Source: Nocardia sp. CDC159 | Lineage (GTDB): Bacteria > Actinomycetota > Actinomycetes > Mycobacteriales > Mycobacteriaceae | Direction: 5' to 3' | Assembly: GCF_023740735.1 (NCBI RefSeq) | Contig: NZ_JAMRXH010000010.1 | Span: forward strand, 186,001-250,000 | Length of the DNA: 64,000 bases | Notes under the pieces: model-generated | Seen by the model: the letters and a program-made list of their open reading frames with translations, nothing else | Told to the model about the DNA's origin: nothing | Databases searched by the model: none | Translations under genes and position numbers: made by a program | Part shown: one piece after another, positions 10,232 through 17,358 of the stretch | How the letters are laid out: every line of letters begins with the position of its first letter | Position numbering within the stretch: position 1 is the stretch's first letter

Positions 10232-11256
10232 CCGGGCCGCGCATCTATATCCGCAGTGTCGCCACCCATCTCCCCGACCCGGTGCCGGTCACCGCGGCCG
10301 TCGCCGACGGCCGGTACCCCGCGGACGAACTCGCCGAGACCGAACTCACCGGAATCCGCGTCGCCACCGATCTCGCCGCACCCGAAATGGCGGTCCTCGC
10401 AACACGATCCGCCATCGAGCGCACCCCGGCAAGTCCCACCGAGGTCAGCGCGCTCGCGTACGCGCACCTCTATCACCAGGGCCAGGACTTCTGGAGCCCG
10501 GCGGCCTACGTGACACAACGCGTACTGCACGGCTCCTGCCCGTTCTTCACCGTGCGGGAGGCGTCCAACGGAGGCATGCTCGCCCTCGATCTGATGGCGA
10601 GCCGACTGGCAGGTCGCGCGGAGCCCTCCTCGGCCTACGTGGTGACCGCGGACCGCTACACCGAACCCGGATTCGACCGCTGGCGCACCGACGTCGGGCA
10701 GATCTACTCCGACGGCGCGACCTCGATCGAGGTATCGACCAGACCCGGATTCGTCGAACTGCTGAGCATCGTGACGGTCGCGGACAGCTCGCTCGAGGGA
10801 CTCACTCGCGATCACGGCTGCTTCTCCGATGCGGCGCTCCAGCACGACACGCCGATCGATCTCCGCAGGCTCAAACGGGACTTTCTCGACCGCGCCGGAT
10901 CGTCGACGGTCTTCGACGCGCTCACCACGGGCACCCGCACCGTTGCGCGCAAAGCGCTTGCCGTGGCGCAGGTTTCGATCGACGAGATCGCATTCGTGGT
11001 GCTGCCCAACGTCGGACGCGAGACCCTCGAATGGGAATTCCTCGAACCACTCGGCATCCCGATCGATCGGACGCTGTGGGAATGGGGCCGTGGGGTCGGC
11101 CACCTCGGCGCGGGCGACCAGTTCGCCGGTCTCGAACACTTGATCCTCGAGAAACTCGTGCGTCCGGGCGACCTGGTCCTGCTGCTCAATGCGGGCCTGG
11201 GGTTCACCTGGACCGCCGCGGTCGCGATGTTCCACTCCGTTCCGGACTGGAACTAG
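10228..11256 (+). CDS. KAS III-like protein with Cys-to-Ser active site, probable acyltransferase
   Basis: A 342-residue protein of the ketoacyl-ACP synthase III (FabH) fold. The position of the FabH catalytic Cys is Ser113 (EASNGG instead of the usual ACxG). The HQAN histidine region reads LPNVGR, with no histidine, while a GHLGAGD segment (His292, Asp297) near the C-terminus takes the place of the usual Asn motif. Such altered triads occur in KAS III-like acyltransferases of the CerJ/ChlB3/DpsC type that move an acyl group between carriers or onto a product without decarboxylative condensation. It is coupled to the PKS by an ATGA overlap, so it likely acts in the same pathway, either supplying a starter acyl group or esterifying the product. 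Substrate cannot be read from the sequence. Confidence 0.8.
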   Translation: MTGPRIYIRSVATHLPDPVPVTAAVADGRYPADELAETELTGIRVATDLAAPEMAVLATRSAIERTPASPTEVSALAYAHLYHQGQDFWSPAAYVTQRVLHGSCPFFTVREASNGGMLALDLMASRLAGRAEPSSAYVVTADRYTEPGFDRWRTDVGQIYSDGATSIEVSTRPGFVELLSIVTVADSSLEGLTRDHGCFSDAALQHDTPIDLRRLKRDFLDRAGSSTVFDALTTGTRTVARKALAVAQVSIDEIAFVVLPNVGRETLEWEFLEPLGIPIDRTLWEWGRGVGHLGAGDQFAGLEHLILEKLVRPGDLVLLLNAGLGFTWTAAVAMFHSVPDWN

Positions 11257-11261
11257 ATCGA

Positions 11262-11279
11262 GCCCGAAACCGTTCGGGC
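11262..11279. terminator. hairpin between convergent genes
   Basis: A perfect inverted repeat, GCCCGAA / TTCGGGC with a four-base loop, lies in the 28-bp gap between the convergent KAS III-like and FtsX-like genes. There is no T tract on either strand, so it would be a high-GC bidirectional terminator of the type common in actinobacteria. Confidence 0.5.
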
Positions 11280-11284
11280 GTCGC

Positions 11285-13786
11285 TCAATCCGCGCTCACC
11301 GCGTCGACGATCTCCAAACGCGCGGCCCGGATCGCCGGTGGCAACGACCCTGCCAGGCACATAGCCAGCGCACCGACACCGATCGCCAGGATCAACGGCC
11401 GTATCTCGAAGGCGACATCGAGACTGAGCACGTCCGACAGGGTGGTGGTGATCATGAATTGGTTGACGGTGCCGATCGCCATGCCCATGGCCCCACCGAC
11501 AATGCCGATACCGGCGGCTTCGGCCAGGATCATGCGCAATACGAAGCGGCGGTTGGCTCCCAGGGCGCGCAGCATCCCGAGTTCGCGACGGCGGTCGAGG
11601 GTGGCGAGCATGAGGGTGTTGAGCAGCGCGATCGCCGAGACGAGAACCACGATCCAGGCCATGACCGCGATCACGATGGTGATCTGCGCGAGCGAGCCGC
11701 CGATCTGTTCCAGCGCCGCGGTCCCGGAGAAGACGTAGTACTCGGCGGGAACCACCGATCGGACGGCGGCCATGACCGTGTCGCGATCGGTTCCGGGCGA
11801 CACCATGACCTCGAGTTCGGTGGAACCATCGCGGGCGAACCAGTCCCGCATTTGCGGCAGGTTCATGGCGATGATCCCGGTCAGGCCGGAGAAGAACGGC
11901 ACCAACTCCAGCACCCGAACCTGGCGGATACCGCCCGGCGTCGGCAAGGCCAGCTCGTCGCCCTCGGTCACGCCCAGCCCGCGCCCGACATCGCGCGACA
12001 GTACGACACCGGCTCCCTGCAGCATCCGCGTCCGCGCGGATTCGGACATGGCCGTATAGATTTCGCGGTGCGAGCCCGCCTCCAAACCCTGGATCATCAC
12101 GCGCGTGCCCTCGACCATCGCGAAGGCGGCCTGCCCCGCGATCACCTGCTCGACGCCGGGGACCGCGGCGACCCGCTGCTCGAGATCCTGCGGCAGGATC
12201 GGCGCGGTGGGGAAAACATCGGCAGGCGTGGCGCTGACGAAGATATCGGTCTCGGCCACCGACGAGAACGAATCGATCACCGACGCGAGACCGTTCGCGT
12301 TCGCACCGGTCACCGACACGGTCGTGGCGACCGCGGTGAACACCGTCATCACCGTCACCCAGACGCGACGCGGAGCGCGTTCGATATTCGCCGCGGCCAA
12401 GGCGCCGGGCGATCCGAAGCGTCTGGCTATCGCCGCCGCGGACCGCACCAGCGGCACCGAGAACGCGTATCCGAGCAGACATCCCGCGATGAAGGCCAGG
12501 GCGATCGCGATCATCGCGACCCGCCCCAGATCCGAGACGACGACCAGGACGACCCCGGCGACCGCCGCCACACCGAGCACACCCGCGACCACCCGCGCCG
12601 CCAGGCCGCCCGCTTCCGGTTTCGACACGAGGACCGGCGCCAAGGACTCGATCGGCGAGACCGCGTAGATGCGGCGCGCGGCCAGCGCCGCCGCCGCCAC
12701 ACTCGCTACGACACAGGCGATCACCGCCAGCGGAATCGCGTACGGCGGCAGCACGTACTCGCTCTGCACCTCCAGCGACTGCACCAGCGCGGACGGTAAC
12801 CGCCCGATGGACACGCCACCGATCAGTACCCCCAACAGCGATCCGAGCACGCCACCGACGAGCCCGAGCACCGCCGCCTCGATCAGCATGTCGCCGAAGA
12901 TCATGCGCCGCTTGCCGCCGAGGGCGCGCAGCATGGCGAGGGTGGGGCGGCGCTGCACGATGGCCATGCTCATGACGTTGTAGACCAGGAACGCGGCGAC
13001 GACCAGCGACACCGACGCCGCCATCAGTGCCATCGCACCGAGCACCATGACCGAGCCACTGGCCTGCGCTGCCCGCAATCCAGGCGCGGCGACGACCGCG
13101 CGGCCATCGAGCGCCCGGGCGATATCGGAGCGGACGGTAGCGACCTCGGTGCCCTCGGCGACCACAACGAGAACCGAATCCAGCAGTCGTGCGCGGTCTG
13201 TCACCGCCTGGGCGGTACCAAGGGTGGTGATGACGAAGCGGCCGCCATTGAGACGTTCGGCTTCCGCGCCGTGCACCACCGCCACCACCGTCAGCCGGTG
13301 GCTTCCGGTCGTGATCGTGTCGCCCACACGGTAACCCGAGCCCGCGCCCACCGCGGCGGCATTCGGGACGCTCAGCAGTATGCCGCCGCCGCCGAGCTGC
13401 CCATCGATCGACCGTTGCAGATCGCTGCCCAGCGCGCTGGCGCTGAGATCCACACCCAGCAGCAGCACTTGCCCGTTCGCGACGGGGGCCTGCGTGCGCA
13501 CCATCGGCACGGCCGCACCGACACCTGGTACCCGCCGAATCTCCTGGGCCAGTGCCTGATCGAACCCGGCGTCGGTGATTCCGGAGACCTCGAGGTCGGC
13601 ATCGCCGCTGACGCTGTTGGCCAGCCGCTCGATCGACCCGGTGATGGATCCGGAGATGCCGATGACCGCCACGAGCAGTGCGGCGGAGACCGCGATGACA
13701 CCGACGGTGGCGATCGCGCGGCCCCAGTGCCGCCGGAACTCGCGCAGGTTCAGCAGCCGCACCCTCGACAGACTCGACACGCCCAT
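11285..13786 (-). CDS. FtsX-type ABC transporter permease, two FtsX domains
   Basis: A membrane protein of 833 residues with two FtsX/MacB-type permease modules: a hydrophobic segment near the N-terminus, a large extracytoplasmic domain, a cluster of three membrane segments, then a repeat of the same layout and a final helix ending in AVSAD. Such permeases work with a separate ATP-binding subunit in export of lipids, peptides or small molecules, or in signalling. No LolD/MacB-like ATPase gene is in the window, so a partner must be encoded elsewhere. The start at 13786 follows a GGGGG-rich ribosome site; the reading frame stays open further upstream to 14104, but that part overlaps the hydrolase gene and is not permease-like. 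It lies just downstream of the hydrolase (13 bp) and is probably co-transcribed with it. A role in export of the cluster product is possible. Confidence 0.85.
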   Translation of the reverse strand: MGVSSLSRVRLLNLREFRRHWGRAIATVGVIAVSAALLVAVIGISGSITGSIERLANSVSGDADLEVSGITDAGFDQALAQEIRRVPGVGAAVPMVRTQAPVANGQVLLLGVDLSASALGSDLQRSIDGQLGGGGILLSVPNAAAVGAGSGYRVGDTITTGSHRLTVVAVVHGAEAERLNGGRFVITTLGTAQAVTDRARLLDSVLVVVAEGTEVATVRSDIARALDGRAVVAAPGLRAAQASGSVMVLGAMALMAASVSLVVAAFLVYNVMSMAIVQRRPTLAMLRALGGKRRMIFGDMLIEAAVLGLVGGVLGSLLGVLIGGVSIGRLPSALVQSLEVQSEYVLPPYAIPLAVIACVVASVAAAALAARRIYAVSPIESLAPVLVSKPEAGGLAARVVAGVLGVAAVAGVVLVVVSDLGRVAMIAIALAFIAGCLLGYAFSVPLVRSAAAIARRFGSPGALAAANIERAPRRVWVTVMTVFTAVATTVSVTGANANGLASVIDSFSSVAETDIFVSATPADVFPTAPILPQDLEQRVAAVPGVEQVIAGQAAFAMVEGTRVMIQGLEAGSHREIYTAMSESARTRMLQGAGVVLSRDVGRGLGVTEGDELALPTPGGIRQVRVLELVPFFSGLTGIIAMNLPQMRDWFARDGSTELEVMVSPGTDRDTVMAAVRSVVPAEYYVFSGTAALEQIGGSLAQITIVIAVMAWIVVLVSAIALLNTLMLATLDRRRELGMLRALGANRRFVLRMILAEAAGIGIVGGAMGMAIGTVNQFMITTTLSDVLSLDVAFEIRPLILAIGVGALAMCLAGSLPPAIRAARLEIVDAVSAD

Positions 13787-13799
13787 CGGTAGACCCCCG

Positions 13800-14663
13800 T
13801 TACCGTTCCTCGTGCGGACCGCGATCCCGCTGCGTCCCAACGTACCTACCCGCTCGCGGCCTGTCGTCGTTATGCGCGCGAAGGCCGGCCGTCCAGACCA
13901 CGATGCGCTCCGCCCACGCCGCGCCCTCGGCCAGTACGACATCGGTGTGCCCGGCGCCGTCGATGACCTGGAACGTTTTCGGTTCGGGCGCGGCGCCGAA
14001 CAACTGCCGTGCGGACGCGAGTGGTACGACCGAATCGTCGCTGCCGTGCATGACGAGCAGCGGTGAGCGCAGCGCCGAAATCCGGCGCAGGCTCGGATAG
14101 GCATCCGGCACCAGCCAGCGCGGCACCAGCGTGCCCATCGCCTCGACGACGTCGCGCACGCTCGTGAAGGGCGAGGTGAGAATCAGACCGGCCGGGGGAT
14201 GCGTCAGTGCCAACTCCAGCAGGATCGCGCCGCCCATCGACTCGCCCGCATAGAACACGCGACCGGGATGCACGCCATCGCGTCGGGCCAACTCCCGCAG
14301 CGCCGCCCGCGCGTCCTGATATGTACCGGTTTCGTCGGGTGTTCCCGAGCTGCTGCCATAGCCGCGGTAATCGAAGGCCAGCACATCGAATCCGGCCTCG
14401 GCGAGCAGCGCGACGTGCAGCACGCAGTCGCCGATATTGCCCACCGCGCCGTGTGCGAAGAGCACGTGTCCCCGGCATTCACCGACGGCGGGTACCCACC
14501 AGCCGTGCAGGATCACTCCGTCGGAACTCGCTATTTCCACATCGACATGATGGGCGCCGACCGCGGCCGGTGTTCTCCGTATCGGGCGAGTGGGAAAATA
14601 GAGAAGCCTGTCCAGCGTGCGTCTCATATCGTCGACGATAGCAAGGGAATCGTTATTGTGCAC
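13800..14663 (-). CDS. alpha/beta hydrolase (BEM46/FrsA-like)
   Basis: A 287-residue alpha/beta hydrolase. The nucleophile elbow is GESMGG, the acid is likely in HGSDDSVVP and the histidine in GAGHTDVV, so the Ser-Asp-His triad is complete. The sequence order (HG loop FAHGAVGN, DYRGYGSS, GESMGG) is that of BEM46-like serine esterases or amidases. A hydrophobic patch within the first 30 residues is too weak for a clear signal peptide. It is the first gene of a short minus-strand pair with the FtsX permease and is divergent from the P450 gene. Its substrate is unknown; it may be unrelated to the biosynthetic cluster. Confidence 0.8.
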   Translation of the reverse strand: MHNNDSLAIVDDMRRTLDRLLYFPTRPIRRTPAAVGAHHVDVEIASSDGVILHGWWVPAVGECRGHVLFAHGAVGNIGDCVLHVALLAEAGFDVLAFDYRGYGSSSGTPDETGTYQDARAALRELARRDGVHPGRVFYAGESMGGAILLELALTHPPAGLILTSPFTSVRDVVEAMGTLVPRWLVPDAYPSLRRISALRSPLLVMHGSDDSVVPLASARQLFGAAPEPKTFQVIDGAGHTDVVLAEGAAWAERIVVWTAGLRAHNDDRPRAGRYVGTQRDRGPHEER

Positions 14664-14683
14664 CGAAATCTGCCCTCGAAATA

Positions 14684-14701
14684 TGAGGGGGGTGATAGGG
14701 G
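14684..14701 (+). promoter_or_regulatory. tandem TAGGGG direct repeat, candidate regulator box C
   Basis: The site reads TGAGGGG, five bases, then TAGGGG on the plus strand, and matches box A (50-67) and box B (17157-17174) at the distal hexamer. It lies directly upstream of a weak candidate promoter for the P450 gene: a -35-like TTCGGC at 14703-14708, 17 bp, then GACAAT at 14726-14731. A start near 14738 would make the P450 mRNA nearly leaderless. An activator box against the -35 element would fit that layout, but the promoter itself is an inference. Confidence 0.4.
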
Positions 14702-14737
14702 TTTCGGCAATTTACAGACGCGCGCGACAATACAGGC

Positions 14738-16108
14738 GTGCGTCACTTCGGACTGTATTCGGTGAGAACCGCCGATACCCCCCGTGTCACCTTTCCGCCC
14801 GGCCCCACGGAGGGTGCACTGGGCACCCTCCGCTTCCTGCGGGACGGGCTGCGTTATCTGTTCCGCGGCGAAACCGTTGTCGATGAGATGGTCCAGAAGT
14901 ACGGTGGCGCATTCCAGTTCAATGCGCCGATGTTCGGCAAGAATGTCGTGGTCACCGAGCCTGCCCTCATCAAACAGGTCTTCACCGAGCGGCCCGATAT
15001 CTTGCTCGGCGGAAAGGGTGTATCGCCGACCGTGCCGATCTACGGTACGGATTCGATGTTCGTGCACGAGGAGCCCGAACATATGCGGCGACGCAAGATG
15101 CTCACACCGGCGTTTATCGGCAAAGCACTCGCCGGATACGAGAAAACCATGCTCGAACGGACCGCCGCGGCGTTCGACACCTGGCCGGAGAATGAGAAAT
15201 TCTCCCTGTCACACGAAACGCACCGTCTGACTCTGGACATTATTATCCGGGTGATATTCGGTGTGACCGAGGATGCGGAAGTGGCCGCCATGGTCGGCCC
15301 ACTCCAGCGTTTGCTGCGTTTCGGTGTCAGCGAGGAAATCGTCATTCGCTACGCCTATCGCTCGTTCGGCACCCTGAAGTATTGGCGACGACTGCGGCGC
15401 ACCTTCGCCGAAGTGGACCCCATGCTCCAGGACCTCGTCGCGCGCCGGCGCGCGACCCCACCGGACCACCGCGGTGACGATGTGCTCTCGATTCTGCTGG
15501 CGACGGTCGGAGCCGACGGCGAACTGCTCACCGATCGGGAGATCCACGACGACCTCATCACCCTGCTGCTGGCCGGGCACGAAACCACCGGCAACACCCT
15601 CGCGTGGTGCGTCCACGAACTGACCCGCGCCCCGGCCGCCATGGCGCGCGTTCGTGAGGAAGCCGAGACCGGCGGCAGTAAATTCACCGACGCCGTGATC
15701 CAGGAGGTGCTGCGCCTGCGGCCGCCCGCGGTCGCCACCGCTCGCGTCACTGCCGATCACTACCGGCTCGGCGAATGGCAGCTGCCACCCAACACCTGGA
15801 TCGTGCTGCACATCGGCGGGGTCAATCACCGACCCGACATCTACGAGGACCCGTGGGAGTTCCGCGCGGAACGCTTCGTCGACAGCCCGCCCGGATCGTT
15901 CACCTGGATTCCGTTCGGCGGCGGCATCAAACGGTGCCTCGGCGCCGCTTTCGCCATGCTCGAAGTCCGCACTTCGCTGCATTACCTCGTCCGCCACGGT
16001 GATTTCTACGCCGCCGATCGTCCCGATGAACTGGATCGGCGTGGTGTCATCCTCCGGCCCAAGCGCGGGATTCAGGTCGTCCTGCACAAGCGGCAACCGG
16101 TGCGGTGA
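14738..16108 (+). CDS. cytochrome P450
   Basis: A cytochrome P450 of 456 residues with an N-terminal FPPGP hinge, an I-helix oxygen-binding motif AGHETT, the K-helix ExxR (EVLR) and a heme-binding loop FGGGIKRCLG with the axial cysteine at residue 400. The length and the RCLGAAFA loop resemble the actinobacterial CYP135/CYP138 and cyanobacterial CYP110 types rather than the shorter CYP105 class; this family placement is from motif memory. Start choice is between GTG 14738 and GTG 14762, neither with a strong ribosome site. It probably oxidises the product of the adjacent NRPS/PKS. It is preceded by a TAGGGG repeat and converges on the methyltransferase gene. Redox partners are not encoded here. 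Confidence 0.9.
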   Translation: MRHFGLYSVRTADTPRVTFPPGPTEGALGTLRFLRDGLRYLFRGETVVDEMVQKYGGAFQFNAPMFGKNVVVTEPALIKQVFTERPDILLGGKGVSPTVPIYGTDSMFVHEEPEHMRRRKMLTPAFIGKALAGYEKTMLERTAAAFDTWPENEKFSLSHETHRLTLDIIIRVIFGVTEDAEVAAMVGPLQRLLRFGVSEEIVIRYAYRSFGTLKYWRRLRRTFAEVDPMLQDLVARRRATPPDHRGDDVLSILLATVGADGELLTDREIHDDLITLLLAGHETTGNTLAWCVHELTRAPAAMARVREEAETGGSKFTDAVIQEVLRLRPPAVATARVTADHYRLGEWQLPPNTWIVLHIGGVNHRPDIYEDPWEFRAERFVDSPPGSFTWIPFGGGIKRCLGAAFAMLEVRTSLHYLVRHGDFYAADRPDELDRRGVILRPKRGIQVVLHKRQPVR

Positions 16109-16161
16109 CGACTGGTCGCTCGCACGACCGAGCTCGCTCCGAGGCCCCCGAAACGGAAGCC

Positions 16162-17064
16162 TCATCCGGAAACTCGCGCATGCGCGATATTCAGAAATTC
16201 GTAGGGCCGCCCCGCCGTGGCGCCCGAGCTGGTGACGAGATAACGCTCGCACATGTCCCGTGGGCTCAGATCGCTGATCAGCTGCAAACCGTGATCGGAA
16301 AGCACCTTGGGCAGCGCTGCGGGGTCGATCCCGGATCGGAACGGCTCGCCCAATCGCTCGACCCGTCGCACCAGTCGGTATGCGCCGTAGGCGCTGTAAT
16401 CGCCCTGCACGATCGTGCGATGCCAGTAGTCGAAGACGATCGAGCTGCCTTTTCCGGATCGTTCGGCCACACCTCGGAATATCGATGACATGGCGTTGTC
16501 GGTGAGATACCCGCTCACACCCGACAATATGAAGAGCGTTCGGACGTCTTCCATGTAACCGGCCTCGACCAGCGAGTCCAATACATTGTCGACCTCGAGG
16601 TTAGCCGATACATATCGGACCGTTTCCGGTAACTTGCCGAATATGCGCTCGACCGAGCGTCGCTTTTTCTCCTGGGTGAGCGGATGGTCGACCTCGTAGG
16701 TCATGGCGCCGTCGAGGGCATCGGCGAAGCGGTGCGCGCGGGTGTCGTAACCCGCACCAAGTACTACCAGTTGGTCCAATCCGTCCGAAATCTCGTCGGC
16801 GAGCACCTTGTCCATGTGCTTGCCCCGCGCGAGTTCGTAGTAGTAGACGCCGGGGGAGACGAGTTCGAACACCCGGGGAGCGAGCGCGAGGAAGGGGCGG
16901 AACTTCGTGTAAACGGTCATATGCGGCGTAAGGGGCAGCATCTTCCGGGCCAGGTAGTCGGGGTGGCGCAGGTTGGGATCACGCTCCGCGGCACCTGCGG
17001 CGCGCAGGGCCGCCATCGCCGCGGCTGTACCACTCGTCAACATTCGATAGCGCCCTCGGTCCAT
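16162..17064 (-). CDS. SAM-dependent methyltransferase, leucine carboxyl methyltransferase family
   Basis: A 300-residue methyltransferase of the LCM/PPM family that is strongly expanded in mycobacteria and nocardiae. The SAM-binding loop VVLGAGYDTRAHRF and the acidic end of strand two (YEVDHP) are intact. Families of this type often O-methylate carboxyl or hydroxyl groups of lipids and polyketides; the substrate here is unknown. I chose the ATG at 17064 because AGGGAG lies 9 bases upstream; an upstream ATG in the same frame has no such site. The gene is divergent from the LuxR regulator, with a TAGGGG direct repeat about 93 bp upstream of its start. Confidence 0.88.
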   Translation of the reverse strand: MDRGRYRMLTSGTAAAMAALRAAGAAERDPNLRHPDYLARKMLPLTPHMTVYTKFRPFLALAPRVFELVSPGVYYYELARGKHMDKVLADEISDGLDQLVVLGAGYDTRAHRFADALDGAMTYEVDHPLTQEKKRRSVERIFGKLPETVRYVSANLEVDNVLDSLVEAGYMEDVRTLFILSGVSGYLTDNAMSSIFRGVAERSGKGSSIVFDYWHRTIVQGDYSAYGAYRLVRRVERLGEPFRSGIDPAALPKVLSDHGLQLISDLSPRDMCERYLVTSSGATAGRPYEFLNIAHARVSG

Positions 17065-17156
17065 GGCGGAAGTCTCCCTAACGGTACGGCGAATAGAGCC
17101 GGACATCAGCAATGCCCATCTCGGGACATCTTTACTTCGGATATCGTGAGTAACTA

Positions 17157-17174
17157 CCCCTAGAACCCCCTGTG
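17157..17174 (-). promoter_or_regulatory. tandem TAGGGG direct repeat, candidate regulator box B
   Basis: On the minus strand the site reads CACAGGGGG, then three bases, TAGGGG. It lies in the 294-bp divergent gap between the methyltransferase and the LuxR-type regulator and points toward the methyltransferase, the same arrangement as box C has to the P450. The first half-site is displaced by one base compared with boxes A and C. A TTGACG hexamer at 17224-17229 is the only -35-like element I see toward the regulator gene, without a good -10. Confidence 0.38.
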
Positions 17175-17358
17175 GATCATTTCGGCGATCTTGAAATCAC
17201 GGTCAAGCCCTTAGTGATACCGTCTTGACGGTTTACCTTCACATACGGTTGCATCTCGTTCGGGCTCACCGGGGGGATCCGATGGCCGCGGCCGTCGACG
17301 GTGCAGTGTACGCCAGCTCCACTCCGGCGCCAGCATCGCAGCGAGGGGAGTTCGTTAA

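Noticed and set aside
11189..12799. 536-codon plus-strand open frame
   Set aside because: Antisense to the FtsX permease; translation is Arg/His/Asp-rich repeats with no membrane segments or domain.
16114..16163. small inverted repeats between the P450 and methyltransferase genes
   Set aside because: GGTCG/CGACC and GAGGC/GCCTC arms are only five bases and have no T tract; too weak to call a terminator.
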